Numbered from the stretch's first letter, positions 1 to 10,712 are shown. The stretch is 64,000 nt of DNA from Prevotella denticola (GCF_900454835.1 NZ_UGTM01000001.1:1860501-1924500); one strand, 5' to 3'. The notes: generated by a model not told the origin, from the letters alone. Program-made: numbers and translations.

Positions 1-821
1 GCAAAATCAACCCGACAGGGGCACACGGCTTCGTGTGCCCCTGAATTATATCTGCCAATAGAAATAAAATGAATACGTACTTGAAGGAAAATCAAACTAC
101 ACTCGAGGGAAAAAACAAACAAAATAATCTATAATTACTATATATATAGACTATACAATAAATTTACAGCTTACACAACCGATCGGGAATTCCTATCCAA
201 AGTCCATCCCAACACCTATAAGACATAGTCCAAAACACACTTCCCACTGCGGACCATCTATTATCGACCTATCCACTGCCAATACTTACAATTCTGAAAA
301 ATCATTACAAAAAGTATCGTCAGAATCCCTTGGAAACAAGATAAAGCCCCAAAAGATGTCATGCTTAACAAGCTACGAATCAATAAGTTACGATATGCGG
401 TAACAAGAGATGCTTAGTTAGACCTCTATCAAGCCTTACTTAGCCATCAACAAAGCACCTATTGAGAGCCAATTAAGGCTTGAATGAACGGCGATCAGGC
501 ACCGGCAGGACTTGAAAGATAAAATATTACGACAAAACAAGCCTCTTATGCACTTCTATCCCACTCCTTGAGAGAGGACAATAAGTTACAAGAGAACAGG
601 CTTACCAGTTTCGTAAACAAGATTGCACTATACCCTACAGCTCCAGAATACTGCCCGGAATGGGAAGAAGCGGAAAATACACAACTGCCTGGAAAAATCA
701 AAAAAAACTTCATGGCAAGGGAAATCACCATGAAGATAGCCCGACCCTGCCGTTACAGATACCGACAGGGGAAAACTGGCAAAATAGAAAAAAACACTTC
801 AATCAGCACACCGGCCGGCAG
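1..821. other. Gene-poor left edge with one hairpin
   Basis: I see no supportable gene here. One frame read forward from about 340 is broken by stops near 415, 465, 485 and 524, then runs open from about 568 to 846 into the 3' end of the prenyl synthase gene. The protein it would give is not one I recognise. It could be a decayed gene or chance. The stretch at 110-180 is very AT-rich. Confidence 0.4.
16..43. terminator. GC-rich hairpin at the window edge
   Basis: A perfect 12-bp stem (CAGGGGCACACG paired with CGTGTGCCCCTG) closes a GCTT tetraloop. There is no strong T-run, only AATTATAT afterwards. It probably ends transcription of a gene lying left of the window. Confidence 0.5.
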
Positions 822-1802
822 TCATTTCTCCCTTTTAATTACATAATCAAGATAAGTCTGGAGCGAAGTGCGGATGCTTTCATCCTTCACATATTTGTCA
901 AGGAAAGTCTGTGCTTCAGCATGGAAATCCCACATACGGCGTTCTGCATATTCTATTCCCCCACTCTCCTTGGCAAAAGCAACCAGTCTGCCGATTTCTT
1001 CACGTGTCACCTCGTGCGCCTTTACCTTATTCGCCAAAGCAAGCATCTCGTCATTTTTTGCCGAATTCAACGCATAAATAACAGGAAGCGTGAGCTTTCC
1101 CTCTGCCAGGTCATTCCCTGTAGGCTTGCCGATATTCGTTTCAGAGTCATAATAGTCGAAGATGTCATCGCGAATCTGGAACACAATTCCGAGATTCTTT
1201 CCGAAACATCTTGCCGCATCCACTTCCTCTTCAGAGGCACCGGCAGACACTGCCCCGATCGCAGCACACGCTTCAAAAAGTGCGGCGGTCTTGCGTTCGA
1301 TTATCCTGTAATAAGCTTCTTCCGTGATATCTTTACGCTGGATATTCGACAGTTGCAGAATCTCTCCATCACTCAATGTCTGCCCCAACCCCGCCAATCT
1401 GCGGACAATAGCCTCAGAATGTGTGTGACTAACATACAGCAAGGCCGTTGAGAGCACATAATCACCCACCAGGACGGCCACCTTGTTGTCGTAGTCGGCA
1501 TTGACACTCGCCTGCCCTCTCCGCTCAGCAGACTCATCAACGACATCATCGTGAACAAGTGAAGCCGTATGCAAAAGCTCCAGTCCCACAGCAGCGTGCT
1601 GTGTTGCTTCAGAAACCTTACCAAAGTTCTTTGCTATCAGGAGGATAAGGATGGGGCGCATCCGTTTGCCGGCCCGCTGGCGGATATGGTTCAAAACCGT
1701 CTGCAACAAACCGTCTTCGTGGTCGAGAGCATGATTAAAAAGGTCGATGAAATCGTCCAGTTCCGCCTCAATCGGCCGTTTTATTAGAGAAAGGGTATCC
1801 AT
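822..1802 (-). CDS. Long-chain polyprenyl diphosphate synthase
   Basis: This cytoplasmic trans-prenyltransferase condenses isopentenyl diphosphate units into a long all-trans chain, most likely the menaquinone side chain. The 326-residue protein shows both aspartate-rich motifs, LVHDDVVD in the first third and IRDDIFDYY in the last third, plus the GKPTGND segment that follows the second. The residue five before the first DDxxD is a small alanine, as in long-chain synthases; short-chain enzymes usually have a bulky aromatic there, so a C35-C45 product is inferred. I chose the ATG ending at 1802 (MDTLSLIKRP) over the upstream one at 1835, because a TAAATTTG -7 element at 1823-1830 lies between the two. 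The gene is divergent from polA. Confidence 0.9.
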   Translation of the reverse strand: MDTLSLIKRPIEAELDDFIDLFNHALDHEDGLLQTVLNHIRQRAGKRMRPILILLIAKNFGKVSEATQHAAVGLELLHTASLVHDDVVDESAERRGQASVNADYDNKVAVLVGDYVLSTALLYVSHTHSEAIVRRLAGLGQTLSDGEILQLSNIQRKDITEEAYYRIIERKTAALFEACAAIGAVSAGASEEEVDAARCFGKNLGIVFQIRDDIFDYYDSETNIGKPTGNDLAEGKLTLPVIYALNSAKNDEMLALANKVKAHEVTREEIGRLVAFAKESGGIEYAERRMWDFHAEAQTFLDKYVKDESIRTSLQTYLDYVIKREK

Positions 1803-1822
1803 TATTAATCTGAAATTTGATA

Positions 1823-1830
1823 CAAATTTA
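1823..1830 (-). promoter_or_regulatory. -7 element (TAAATTTG) for the prenyl synthase
   Basis: The minus strand reads TAAATTTG, matching the Bacteroidetes -7 consensus TAnnTTTG, about 20 bases ahead of the chosen start. I see no good TTG -33 partner. Confidence 0.4.
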
Positions 1831-1895
1831 CTCATTTTATCGGAGATTATGGAAGAAATTTAGTAATTTTACGGCTGAAAACAGAATAATTACTT

Positions 1896-4658
1896 ATGGC
1901 AAAACTCTTCCTCCTCGACGCATACGCACTCATCTATCGTTCGTATTACGCATTCCTCAGGACTCCCCGCATCAATTCCAAAGGACTGAACACTTCGGCC
2001 ATCATGGGATTCTGCAATACCTTGAACGAAGTGCTGACAAAGGAGCACCCTACACATATCGGCGTAGCTTTCGACCATGGAAAGACCTTCCGCCACGAAG
2101 TTTTCCCGGCCTACAAGGCACAGCGCGAGGAAACGCCGGAAGACATCAGACAGTCAGTTCCCATCATCAAGCAGATTCTCGAGGCGATGCGCATCCCTAT
2201 TCTGCAGGTAGACGGCTTCGAAGCCGACGATGTCATCGGAACCGTTGCCACCCGGTTCGGCACCGATGGAATCGATACTTTCATGCTTACCCCGGACAAA
2301 GACTACGGGCAGCTGATCGGGCCGAGGGTCTTTATGTTCCGTCCACGTCATGGAGGCGGCTATGAGACGCTGGGTGAAAAAGAAGTGGAATCGAAGTATG
2401 GCATTCCTACCCCAGCCCAGGTAATCGACCTTCTGGCACTGATGGGTGACTCGGCAGACAATTTCCCAGGCTGTCCGGGTGTGGGAGAGAAAACAGCTGC
2501 TAAACTGATCAACCAGTTCGGCTCCATCGACAACCTGCTCCGGCACACAGATGAAATCAAAGGAAAGCTGCGCGACAAAATCGAGAATGCTGTCGAAGAC
2601 ATAAAAATGTCAAAGTTACTCGCAACCATCCGTACTGATGTTCCGCTACAGCTTAGTCTGGATGAACTGAAGGTAGAGCAGCCCGATGAAGTCAAATTAC
2701 GCAGAATCTTCGAAGAACTGGAGTTCAAGACACTTGCCAACAAACTTCTTAATAAAAGTGAATTAAAACCGAAAAATGTAAAAACACAGCTCGATCTCTT
2801 TTCCGTAAACACACCCAATGGACAGGAAGAACCGGAAAAAACGAATTATGAAACCCATAAAACGGTGCCACATGAATATAAACTCATTGACAATGAGGAA
2901 GAAATGGACCGGCTTTGTGACTTTTTTATGACAAAAGAATTTGTCAGTATAGACACGGAGACCACTTCTACCGATGCGATCAGGGCCGAGTTGGTAGGTC
3001 TGAGCTTCTCTGTCGAAGAAAACAAGGCGTTTTATGTGCCTCTTCCCGCCAACCGTGAAGAGGCATTAAAATATATTCGGATATTCAAACCCTTGTATGA
3101 GAACGACAAGATCCTGAAAATCGGCCAGAACATCAAATACGACTACGAGGTACTTAACAACTATGGGGTGACACTCCAGGGGGAGATGTTCGACACGATG
3201 ATAGCCCATTATCTCATCCAGCCGGAACTCCATCACAACATGGACTATATGGCAGAAACGCTGCTCGGCTACCGGACCATCCACATTGAAGAGCTGATCG
3301 GTCCGAAAGGGAAAAAGCAGAAGAATATGCGCGACCTCTCTCCTACTGACATCTGTGAATATGCAGCAGAGGATGCCGACATCACCTTGCGCCTGAAGCA
3401 CCTACTCGAACCACGCCTGAAAGAACTGGGCTTGGAAGAACTCTTCTGGAACATCGAGATGCCGCTCGTCCGGGTACTTGCTGACATGGAACTGAACGGT
3501 GTCTGCCTGGATACGGAAGCCCTGCAGGAAACGTCAAGAATATTCACCGACCGCATGAAGCAGTATGAACAGGAAATATACAAGGAAGCCGGTGAGACAT
3601 TCAACATCGGAAGTCCGAAACAAGTAGGCGACATCCTCTTCGGCAAGCTGCAGATCATGGACAAACCCAAGAAGACCAAGACAGGACAATACGTCACGAG
3701 TGAAGAAGTCCTGCAAAGCCTTGAAGCCAAACATCCTGTCGTACGTAACATCGTCAATTACAGAGGGATGAAAAAGCTGCTCAGCACCTATATCGATGCG
3801 CTCCCGAAGCTGATCAACCCACGGACAGGGCATATTCACACGTCGTTCAATCAGGCACAGACTGCAACCGGCCGTCTCTCCTCCAGCGACCCTAACCTGC
3901 AGAACATCCCTGTGCGCACCGATGACGGCAAGGAGATACGCAAGTGCTTCATACCGGAAGACGGCTGTCTGTTCTTTTCAGCAGACTACAGTCAGATAGA
4001 GCTGCGCATCATGGCACATCTGTCAGGCGACGAGAACATGATGGAGGCATTCCGCGAAGGACACGACATCCACCGTGCAACAGCGGCGAAGATATGGCAT
4101 GAAGACATCGACAAGGTGACGGATGCCCAGCGGAAAAAGGCCAAACAGGCCAATTTCGGCATCATATACGGCATTACGACCTATGGCCTTGCCCAGCGCA
4201 TGGGCATTCCGAACAGCGAGGCGAGAGAGCTGATACAGGACTATTTCCACACTTTCCCGAAGGTGAAAGCCTACATGGAACAGGCGAAAGAGACGGCAAG
4301 AGCCAAAGGATATGCCGAGACACTTTTCCATCGCCGACGTTACCTGCCCGACATCAACAGCCGCAACGCCACCGTACGCGGCTTCGCAGAACGGAATGCC
4401 ATCAATGCGCCGATACAGGGAACAGAGGCCGACATCATCAAAGTGGCGATGGTCCGCATCTGGAAACGGTTCAAGGAGGAAGGTATCCGCTCGAAAATGA
4501 TTCTGCAGGTACACGACGAGCTTAACTTCTCGGTCTACCCGGAAGAGCGAGAACAGGTGGAACGGATTGTCATCGAAGAAATGCAGAACGCCTGCCAACT
4601 GAACGTTCCGCTGACAGCCGATGCCGGATGGGGCAGCAACTGGCTGGAGGCACATTAA
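1896..4658 (+). CDS. polA: DNA polymerase I
   Basis: This 920-residue enzyme fills gaps and removes RNA primers during replication and repair. Three parts are visible. The N-terminal 5'-3' exonuclease covers about residues 1-300, with LTPDKDYGQL and GDSADNFPG metal-site motifs and a GVGEKTAAKL helix-hairpin-helix. The 3'-5' exonuclease begins near 349 and keeps the catalytic DTET motif (D353, E355), so proofreading should be active. The C-terminal polymerase has motif A DYSQIELR near 697, motif B in the KQANFGIIYG segment, and motif C QVHDE near 870. Length and order are normal for the family. The gene is divergent from the prenyl synthase, with a 93-base gap. Confidence 0.98.
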   Translation: MAKLFLLDAYALIYRSYYAFLRTPRINSKGLNTSAIMGFCNTLNEVLTKEHPTHIGVAFDHGKTFRHEVFPAYKAQREETPEDIRQSVPIIKQILEAMRIPILQVDGFEADDVIGTVATRFGTDGIDTFMLTPDKDYGQLIGPRVFMFRPRHGGGYETLGEKEVESKYGIPTPAQVIDLLALMGDSADNFPGCPGVGEKTAAKLINQFGSIDNLLRHTDEIKGKLRDKIENAVEDIKMSKLLATIRTDVPLQLSLDELKVEQPDEVKLRRIFEELEFKTLANKLLNKSELKPKNVKTQLDLFSVNTPNGQEEPEKTNYETHKTVPHEYKLIDNEEEMDRLCDFFMTKEFVSIDTETTSTDAIRAELVGLSFSVEENKAFYVPLPANREEALKYIRIFKPLYENDKILKIGQNIKYDYEVLNNYGVTLQGEMFDTMIAHYLIQPELHHNMDYMAETLLGYRTIHIEELIGPKGKKQKNMRDLSPTDICEYAAEDADITLRLKHLLEPRLKELGLEELFWNIEMPLVRVLADMELNGVCLDTEALQETSRIFTDRMKQYEQEIYKEAGETFNIGSPKQVGDILFGKLQIMDKPKKTKTGQYVTSEEVLQSLEAKHPVVRNIVNYRGMKKLLSTYIDALPKLINPRTGHIHTSFNQAQTATGRLSSSDPNLQNIPVRTDDGKEIRKCFIPEDGCLFFSADYSQIELRIMAHLSGDENMMEAFREGHDIHRATAAKIWHEDIDKVTDAQRKKAKQANFGIIYGITTYGLAQRMGIPNSEARELIQDYFHTFPKVKAYMEQAKETARAKGYAETLFHRRRYLPDINSRNATVRGFAERNAINAPIQGTEADIIKVAMVRIWKRFKEEGIRSKMILQVHDELNFSVYPEEREQVERIVIEEMQNACQLNVPLTADAGWGSNWLEAH

Positions 4659-4783
4659 ACAGCTTACAGCATCGGAAAATCCTCCATCAAAGCTTCGGAA
4701 AAGACCAAACCGACGAAGCCCGGAGACCTTTGCAAGGAACATGAAAAGAATGGGAGGAATCTTATTTATAAGCTACAATAAAA

Positions 4784-4804
4784 CTATTTATAGACTATAA
4801 ATAG
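4784..4804. repeat. 21-bp AT-rich palindrome
   Basis: CTATTTATAG and CTATAAATAG are exact inverted copies around a single A. The site lies about 125 bases past the polA stop. A protein-binding site or chance AT-rich symmetry are both possible. Confidence 0.45.
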
Positions 4805-4910
4805 AAAATAAATATCAGAAATCCGGCTGCCTCATCGCAAAAGAAAGGGCAGAATCCTGTAACGGAAACAGGTTGTTATTTTCAAAGACACCGGCTCTTT
4901 CAAGCCCTCG

Positions 4911-4962
4911 AATCCCTTCGCCTGCCGATAAGACATCCGCTATTCGGACAGGCGAAGGGATT
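4911..4962 (+). terminator. Hairpin with 14-bp perfect stem, T-rich tail
   Basis: AATCCCTTCGCCTG (4911-4924) pairs perfectly with CAGGCGAAGGGATT (4949-4962), followed by TTCTTTCC. It fits an intrinsic terminator on the plus strand, although it is 250 bases beyond polA and so could end a separate leader transcript. Confidence 0.55.
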
Positions 4963-5632
4963 TTCTTTCCAGCTTTCATTCTGCCAATAAAGACGGCAGA
5001 AAGTATTGCTGTCCGGTAAACATTTACTGTACAGGTCTGACACCCGCCTCCTGCTTGTATGTATCATGTTGACAAGAACGGACCGGGCCACCGCCTCCCG
5101 CCAGCGTGCCGATGCCCGTCACCAATGGTGCCGGAGGTGAACACCAGTCGTGTCGGGCGTTCGCACGCATACAATATGCCGTCGGAAAGAGAGCGACCTG
5201 TCGTGAAAGAAGCGTTTTTCTACCAAAGGGCAGCCTAAGCCAGCAGACGAAATAAGAGACTGCCATTCCCCAAACAATGACGAATCGCCTGTTAAATGGA
5301 ATTTACGCATAGAGAGCTATGACGGCTAAAGTTTACCGGACAGCAGTCATAGAAACGTATCTTGTAACATGACTATCCGCTGTCCCCCACTACGCAAACA
5401 ACAGGAAGGCATCCTGTAAAGGGACGGTACGAAGTCTGCGACAGGCGGCAAAACAATCTAACAAATATACTAAAATAATCTATTTTACAAAACACCCACT
5501 GTTGTTCCTATATCATTCCCATGAATGATCAGGCAGACCTCATCTCGGAAAGCCACCAGCAAGCTCCCGCTTTCTGCCTTGTTTCCAGTTTATAAATCCA
5601 ACAGAAACGAAGCGGTTTACGGAAACTTTTTG

Positions 5633-5640
5633 TAAATTTG
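5633..5640 (+). promoter_or_regulatory. -7 element (TAAATTTG) for leuS
   Basis: TAAATTTG matches the Bacteroidetes -7 consensus and lies 26 bases before the leuS ATG. No clear TTG is seen at the usual 19-21 base spacing. Confidence 0.5.
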
Positions 5641-5666
5641 CACATCAGTTATAATAAGAAACGAGA

Positions 5667-8588
5667 ATGGAATACAACTTCAGAGACATCGAGAAGAAAT
5701 GGCAGCGGAAGTGGGTTGAAGACAAGACCTACAGAGTTGTTGAAGACGAGAACAAGCAGAAGTTCTACGTACTCAATATGTTCCCCTACCCTTCGGGGGC
5801 AGGACTGCACGTCGGACACCCGCTGGGATACATTGCAAGCGACATCTATGCCCGCTACAAACGGCTCAAAGGCTTCAACGTCCTGAACCCTATGGGGTAT
5901 GATGCCTATGGACTCCCGGCCGAGCAGTATGCCATTCAGACGGGGCAGCACCCTGAAGTCACTACAAAGAAAAACATTGCCCGTTACCGGGAACAGCTGG
6001 ACAAGATCGGCTTCTCGTTCGACTGGGACCGAGAGGTACGGACGTGCGATCCGCATTATTACCACTGGACGCAGTGGGCATTCGAGCGGATGTTCAATTC
6101 CTATTATGACTACACACGGCAGAAAGCGCTGCCCATCACAGAACTGATCCGCCACTTCGAGGAAGAAGGGACACTCGAACTCCATGCAGCACAGAGCGAA
6201 GAGCTGATGTTCTCGGCCAACGACTGGAAGAGCATGGACGAGCAGGAGCAGCAGAAGACGCTGATGAACTACCGCATTGCCTATCTGGGTGAGACGATGG
6301 TGAACTGGTGTCCGGGGCTCGGCACAGTGCTGGCCAACGACGAGGTGGTCAATGGTGTGAGCGAGCGCGGGGGCTACCCTGTCGTACAGAAACTGATGAA
6401 GCAGTGGTGTCTCCGTGTATCGGCCTATGCGCAGCGACTGCTGGACGGACTGGAAAAGATCGACTGGTCCGACTCCATCAAGGAGACACAGAAGAACTGG
6501 ATAGGACGCTCTGAAGGAACGGAAGTGGAGTTCAAGAGCCTCACCCCCAGGCACGCCTCTCAAGGCAATGGAGACGATATGCATGAAGGACATTTCACCA
6601 TCTTCACAACCCGTGCAGACACCATGTTCGGCGTTTCTTTCATGGTGCTTGCACCGGAATCGGAGCTTGTCAGCGAACTGACATCAGACGAGCAGAAGGC
6701 CGAAGTGGAACAGTATCTGGCCTATGTGAAGAAGCGCACGGAGCTGGAACGTATGTCCGACCGCAAGGTGACAGGTGTCTTCTCGGGTTCTTACGCCATC
6801 AACCCGTTCACCGGCGAGCAGATTCCCATTTGTATTTCAGAATATGTCCTGGCAGGCTACGGCACAGGGGCCATCATGGCCGTACCGGCCCACGACAGCC
6901 GCGACTATGCCTTTGCCAAGTATTTGGGCCTGCCGATTATCCCGCTGATTGAGGGTGCTGATGTATCGGAGGAGAGTTTCGATGCAAAGGAAGGCATCGT
7001 GACCAACTCCCCTGCAGCAGGCAAAGAGAGTCTGGACGGCTTCTCACTGAACGGACTGACCGTCAAAGAGGCAATAGCCCGTACGAAGCAGTTTGTCACC
7101 GAGAAAGGCATCGGCCGTGTGAAGATTAACTACCGGCTGCGCGATGCCATCTTCTCCCGCCAGCGTTACTGGGGCGAACCGTTCCCCGTCTACTACAAGC
7201 AGGGAATGCCCTACATGGTGCCCGAGGAGTGCCTGCCGCTGAAGCTGCCGGAGATTGACAAGTACGAACCTACGGAGACCGGTGAGCCTCCATTGGGCCG
7301 CGCGAAGGTGTGGGCATGGAACGAAGCAGAGCGCAAGGTCGTCGACAAGTCACTGGTTGACGGCAGCACGGTCTTCCCCCTGGAGCTGAACACGATGCCG
7401 GGCTTTGCAGGCAGTTCAGCCTATTATCTCCGTTACATGGATCCGCACAATGACGAGGCACTCGTGGGCCGGAAAGCCGATGAATACTGGCAGAATGTCG
7501 ACCTCTATGTCGGCGGTACGGAGCATGCGACCGGTCACCTGATTTACAGCCGTTTCTGGAACAAGTTCCTCTACGACCTCGGTTGCAGCTGCAAGGAAGA
7601 ACCCTACGAGAAGCTGGTCAACCAGGGAATGATTCAGGGACGCTCCAACTTCGTCTACCGTGTCAATTCTGACGACCATTCCAAGGCCCCCGTCTTCGTC
7701 AGCCTGGGACAGAAAGACAAGTATGATACCACCCCCATCCACGTCGATGTGAACATCGTCCATGCCGACGTACTGGATATTGCAGCTTTCAAGGCATGGC
7801 GTCCGGAGTACCACAACGCCGAATTCATCTTCGAGGACGGCGCCCAGTCAACGGAAGCCTCCACCGACCGCCCCACTCCAGCTGCCGTCTACAAGTGCGG
7901 ATGGGCTATCGAGAAGATGTCAAAGTCCATGTTCAACGTCGTCAATCCGGACGACATCGTCGAGCAGTACGGTGCCGACACGCTGCGTCTGTACGAGATG
8001 TTCCTCGGTCCGGTAGAGGCAAGCAAGCCCTGGGACACGAACGGCATCGACGGCTGTTTCCGCTTCCTCAAGAAGTTCTGGAAGCTCTACCAGCAGGAAC
8101 TCGATGACGGAGAACCGTCAAAGGAGTCGCTCAAGAGCGTCCACAGGCTCATCAAGAAAGTGACCGGCGACATCGAACAGTTCTCTTACAACACGGCCAT
8201 CTCGGCTTTCATGATCTGCGTGAACGAACTCGGACAGCAGAAGTGTGCCAGCCGTGAACTGCTGAAGAAGATGATCGTCCTCATCGCACCGTTCGCACCC
8301 CACATGGCCGAAGAGCTGTGGGAGCAGCTGGGCGGCGAGACGAAGAGTGTCTGCGATGCCGCATGGCCGGCGTGGGACGAGGCTTACCTCGTGGAGAACG
8401 AGGTGCAGCTTACCGTCTCCTTCAACGGCAAGGCACGCTTCCAGATGACCTTCCCGGCTGATGCCGCACGGGAAGACATCGAGAAGACGGCTCTGGCCGA
8501 CGAGCGGAGCAAGCATTACATCGACGGCAAGACTATCGTAAAGGTCATTGTCGTGCCGAAGAAAATCATCAACATCGTCTGCAAGTAA
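5667..8588 (+). CDS. leuS: Leucyl-tRNA synthetase
   Basis: This class I synthetase charges tRNA-Leu with leucine in the cytoplasm. The 973-residue protein has the HIGH-type motif HVGH at about residues 48-51 in the [13 protein letters not shown] context, and the KMSKS motif at about 750-754. Between them sit the zinc and CP1 editing regions; the editing pocket is suggested by [19 protein letters not shown]. An anticodon-binding domain follows KMSKS. It is longer than the E. coli enzyme (about 860 residues). The extra length includes a segment just before KMSKS, rich in [14 protein letters not shown] sequence, which I understand to be normal in Bacteroidetes enzymes. A -7 element sits 26 bases upstream. 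Confidence 0.97.
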   Translation: MEYNFRDIEKKWQRKWVEDKTYRVVEDENKQKFYVLNMFPYPSGAGLHVGHPLGYIASDIYARYKRLKGFNVLNPMGYDAYGLPAEQYAIQTGQHPEVTTKKNIARYREQLDKIGFSFDWDREVRTCDPHYYHWTQWAFERMFNSYYDYTRQKALPITELIRHFEEEGTLELHAAQSEELMFSANDWKSMDEQEQQKTLMNYRIAYLGETMVNWCPGLGTVLANDEVVNGVSERGGYPVVQKLMKQWCLRVSAYAQRLLDGLEKIDWSDSIKETQKNWIGRSEGTEVEFKSLTPRHASQGNGDDMHEGHFTIFTTRADTMFGVSFMVLAPESELVSELTSDEQKAEVEQYLAYVKKRTELERMSDRKVTGVFSGSYAINPFTGEQIPICISEYVLAGYGTGAIMAVPAHDSRDYAFAKYLGLPIIPLIEGADVSEESFDAKEGIVTNSPAAGKESLDGFSLNGLTVKEAIARTKQFVTEKGIGRVKINYRLRDAIFSRQRYWGEPFPVYYKQGMPYMVPEECLPLKLPEIDKYEPTETGEPPLGRAKVWAWNEAERKVVDKSLVDGSTVFPLELNTMPGFAGSSAYYLRYMDPHNDEALVGRKADEYWQNVDLYVGGTEHATGHLIYSRFWNKFLYDLGCSCKEEPYEKLVNQGMIQGRSNFVYRVNSDDHSKAPVFVSLGQKDKYDTTPIHVDVNIVHADVLDIAAFKAWRPEYHNAEFIFEDGAQSTEASTDRPTPAAVYKCGWAIEKMSKSMFNVVNPDDIVEQYGADTLRLYEMFLGPVEASKPWDTNGIDGCFRFLKKFWKLYQQELDDGEPSKESLKSVHRLIKKVTGDIEQFSYNTAISAFMICVNELGQQKCASRELLKKMIVLIAPFAPHMAEELWEQLGGETKSVCDAAWPAWDEAYLVENEVQLTVSFNGKARFQMTFPADAAREDIEKTALADERSKHYIDGKTIVKVIVVPKKIINIVCK

Positions 8589-8606
8589 CCATTCGTAGCA
8601 ACAACA

Positions 8607-8661
8607 GGAGGCTGTATCGGAGTGACAGGAGACAGAACCGCCATCATGCTGATACGCCTCC
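8607..8661 (+). terminator. Hairpin between leuS and the YitT gene
   Basis: GGAGGC-T-GTATC (8607-8618) pairs with GATACGCCTCC (8651-8661), with one bulged base, followed by CTTT. It may attenuate read-through into the next gene rather than stop it. Confidence 0.45.
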
Positions 8662-8683
8662 CTTTACCATAAAGGAAAGACCT

Positions 8684-9670
8684 ATGACTATTGATCAACA
8701 ACTCATCCGTTCCGAGTCCAAAGACTACTTCTTCCTGACCGTAGGCCTGCTGATCTACGCTGCGGCCTTTACCGTCTTCCTCCTCCCCTATGAGATTGTG
8801 ACAGGCGGCGTGACAGGTATGTCGGCCATCATCTACTATGCCACAGGCTTCAAGATTGAAAACACCTACATGATCATCAATATCTCCCTGCTGGTGGTCG
8901 CACTGAAGATACTGGGATTCAAGTTCATGATGAAGACCATCTACGCCATCTTTGCCCTTTATTTCATGCTGAAGTTTGCACAGGAGCTCATGCCTGTCGA
9001 TGCACAGGGACATTTCGTCAAGGTGCTCGGCGAGGGACAGGACTTCATGTCGCTGATCATCGGCTGCAGCCTGACCGGTACCGGTCTGGCCATCGTCTTC
9101 CTGAACAACGGCAGCACGGGCGGTACGGACATCATTGCAGCCTGCGTCAACAAGTACCGTGACTTTTCCCTGGGGCAGGTCTTGATGGGCGTCGACATTC
9201 TGATCGTAGGCAGCTGTCTGTTCTTCCCGCAGTTCGGAGATGTCATCGAACGGCTGCACAAGATGGTGTTCGGCTACTGTACGATGTTCATCGAGTGCTT
9301 CATGCTGGACCACGTGATGAATATGCGACGCGAATCGGTGCAGTTCATGATCTTCTCCTGGAAGCATGAGGAAATCGCCAAAGCCATCGTCGACGAGACG
9401 GAACACGCCCTGACCATTCTCGACGGACATGGCTGGTACACAGGCAACGACATGAAGGTCATCTGTCTGCTGGCAAAGCGCAACGAGAGCAAGACCATCT
9501 TCCGGCTCATCAAGATGGTCGACCCGACGGCCTTCGTCAGCCAGAGTTCCGTCATCGGCGTCTATGGCGAAGGCTTCGACCAGATAAAAATCAAGGCGAA
9601 GAAGGAGAAGAGAAAGCAGGAAAAGAAATTGGCTCAGGCCAGGGAAACCGCTGCGGATGAAAAGAAATAG
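8684..9670 (+). CDS. YitT family membrane protein
   Basis: This 328-residue inner-membrane protein belongs to the YitT family (DUF161 plus DUF2179). The first 190 residues are strongly hydrophobic with about five to six membrane segments, and contain the family-typical glycine motif in LNNGSTGGTDIIA. The soluble C-terminal domain (about 215-295) is DUF2179-like. The protein ends in a highly charged Lys/Glu tail. The transported substrate or role is not known for the family. A ribosome-binding-like AAAGGAAAG lies just upstream of the ATG. Confidence 0.85.
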   Translation: MTIDQQLIRSESKDYFFLTVGLLIYAAAFTVFLLPYEIVTGGVTGMSAIIYYATGFKIENTYMIINISLLVVALKILGFKFMMKTIYAIFALYFMLKFAQELMPVDAQGHFVKVLGEGQDFMSLIIGCSLTGTGLAIVFLNNGSTGGTDIIAACVNKYRDFSLGQVLMGVDILIVGSCLFFPQFGDVIERLHKMVFGYCTMFIECFMLDHVMNMRRESVQFMIFSWKHEEIAKAIVDETEHALTILDGHGWYTGNDMKVICLLAKRNESKTIFRLIKMVDPTAFVSQSSVIGVYGEGFDQIKIKAKKEKRKQEKKLAQARETAADEKK

Positions 9671-9705
9671 AAACGCTGGAAAGCTGTGTTCCAGACAGCG
9701 TAGCT

Positions 9706-9774
9706 ACAGGGACACATGACTCGTGTGACCGCCGGCAGCAAGCCTTTGCGGAAACATGGGTTGTGTGTCCCTGT
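9706..9774. terminator. Structured spacer with 11-bp stem
   Basis: ACAGGGACACA (9706-9716) pairs with TGTGTCCCTGT (9764-9774) across a 47-base loop. A smaller ACGCTG/CAGCGT hairpin lies just before it at about 9673-9701. There is no T-run; a leader structure for the next gene is as likely as a terminator. Confidence 0.35.
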
Positions 9775-9833
9775 TGTATAGAACAGGCCTTGTGATACTC
9801 AGGTATGGCTTTTTCAGGGCTTAAAAACGTTTC

Positions 9834-10424
9834 ATGAACATGAAAATAGTATTTGCAACAAACAACAAGCACAAACTGGAAGAGATCAAGGAGATTCTTG
9901 GAAAAGACTTCGAGATTGTCTCTTTAGCCGAGATCGGCTGTCATGAGGATATTCCCGAGACAGGACTGACACTGCAGGAGAACGCCCGACAGAAGTCAAC
10001 CTATGTCGTTGAGCATTACCGGCAGAACTGTTTTGCCGACGACACAGGGCTTGAAGTGGATGCGCTCGGCGGCGAACCCGGTGTCCATTCGGCACGCTAT
10101 GCCGAAGGAACCGACCACGACAGCGAGGCGAATATGCGTAAGCTGCTGTCGAAGATGGCAGGTGTGGAGAACCGGACGGCACGTTTCCGCACGGTCATCT
10201 CACTGATAATCGACGGGGTGGAACATCAATTCGAAGGGCGTGTTGACGGACATATTGCAACCGAGAAACACGGCTCGGAAGGATTCGGGTACGACCCGAT
10301 CTTCATCCCCGAGGGCTATGACAAGAGTTTTGCCGAGCTTGGAGAAGAGGTGAAGAACAAGATTTCTCACCGGGCAAAAGCCGTGAAGAAGCTGGCAGAA
10401 CACCTGGGAAAGGTAAAAGGGTAA
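9834..10424 (+). CDS. Non-canonical purine NTP pyrophosphatase (RdgB/HAM1)
   Basis: This cytoplasmic enzyme hydrolyses dITP, ITP and XTP to the monophosphates and so keeps deaminated purines out of DNA and RNA. The 196-residue protein begins with the family signature [15 protein letters not shown], has the [17 protein letters not shown] active-site segment, and GFGYDPIF followed by SHRAKA near the end, all HAM1 hallmarks. The ATG at 9840 is an equally good start, only two codons later. The last codons and stop (LGKVKG-stop) are part of a GGTAAAAGGG repeat that continues into the spacer. Confidence 0.95.
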   Translation: MNMKIVFATNNKHKLEEIKEILGKDFEIVSLAEIGCHEDIPETGLTLQENARQKSTYVVEHYRQNCFADDTGLEVDALGGEPGVHSARYAEGTDHDSEANMRKLLSKMAGVENRTARFRTVISLIIDGVEHQFEGRVDGHIATEKHGSEGFGYDPIFIPEGYDKSFAELGEEVKNKISHRAKAVKKLAEHLGKVKG

Positions 10425-10503
10425 AAAAGTAAAAAGGGAAAACAGGCCCTTTGAAAGGTAAAAGGGTGAGAAAGTAAAAAGGTTAAACAGGTCCTTTTGT
10501 TCT
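10411..10503 (+). repeat. GGTAAAAGGG-type repeat at the 3' end of the RdgB gene
   Basis: Two imperfect copies of a roughly 45-bp unit run on from the final codons of the gene: GGTAAAAGGGTAAAAAAG, then GGCCCTTTGAAA, then GGTAAAAGGGTGAGAAAG and GGTCCTTTTG. It is the same family as the 45-bp repeats at 18827-18992, read on the opposite strand. Confidence 0.7.
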
Positions 10504-10524
10504 TGAAAATAGCCCATTGCCGAT

Positions 10525-10612
10525 TTATTTACGTGAAAAGAAATAATTATTTACGTGAAAAGAATTTTTTCTATTCATGAAGAGAAATACTTATTTACAT
10601 GAAGATAATTCG
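10525..10612 (+). repeat. 4 x 22-bp AT-rich array, copy A
   Basis: Four consecutive 22-bp units start at 10525, 10547, 10569 and 10591. Each reads approximately TTATTTnCRTGAAnAGAA plus four variable bases. Each is an imperfect dyad centred on CATG or CGTG. It sits in the spacer before the GT2 gene. Matching arrays occur at 16371-16458 and 36841-36928. Confidence 0.85.
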
Positions 10613-10712
10613 ATGAGAACGGCCTCCTGCACCACCTGCAAGTCCCAATATTTACTTGAAATAACCGTTGTTCAATGCTTATCGTAGGCATATAAACTGC
10701 ATAATAAGTGAT

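Larger units (their letters stand above)
4659..5666. other. 1-kb intergenic region between polA and leuS
   Basis: I find no convincing gene in this kilobase; the short minus-strand frames match nothing I know. It holds a 21-bp palindrome at 4784-4804, a strong hairpin at 4911-4962, a smaller TTCTGCC/GGCAGAA hairpin near 4980-5000, and a long hairpin at 5339-5384 (GACAGCAGTCAT against ATGACT and GCTGTC). The middle part (5050-5300) is GC-rich while both ends are AT-rich. A structured RNA is possible but I cannot assign one. Confidence 0.45.

Noticed and set aside
5024..5310. Riboswitch or small gene in the GC-rich part before leuS
   Set aside because: I could not match a conserved riboswitch core, and the minus-strand frames resemble nothing known.
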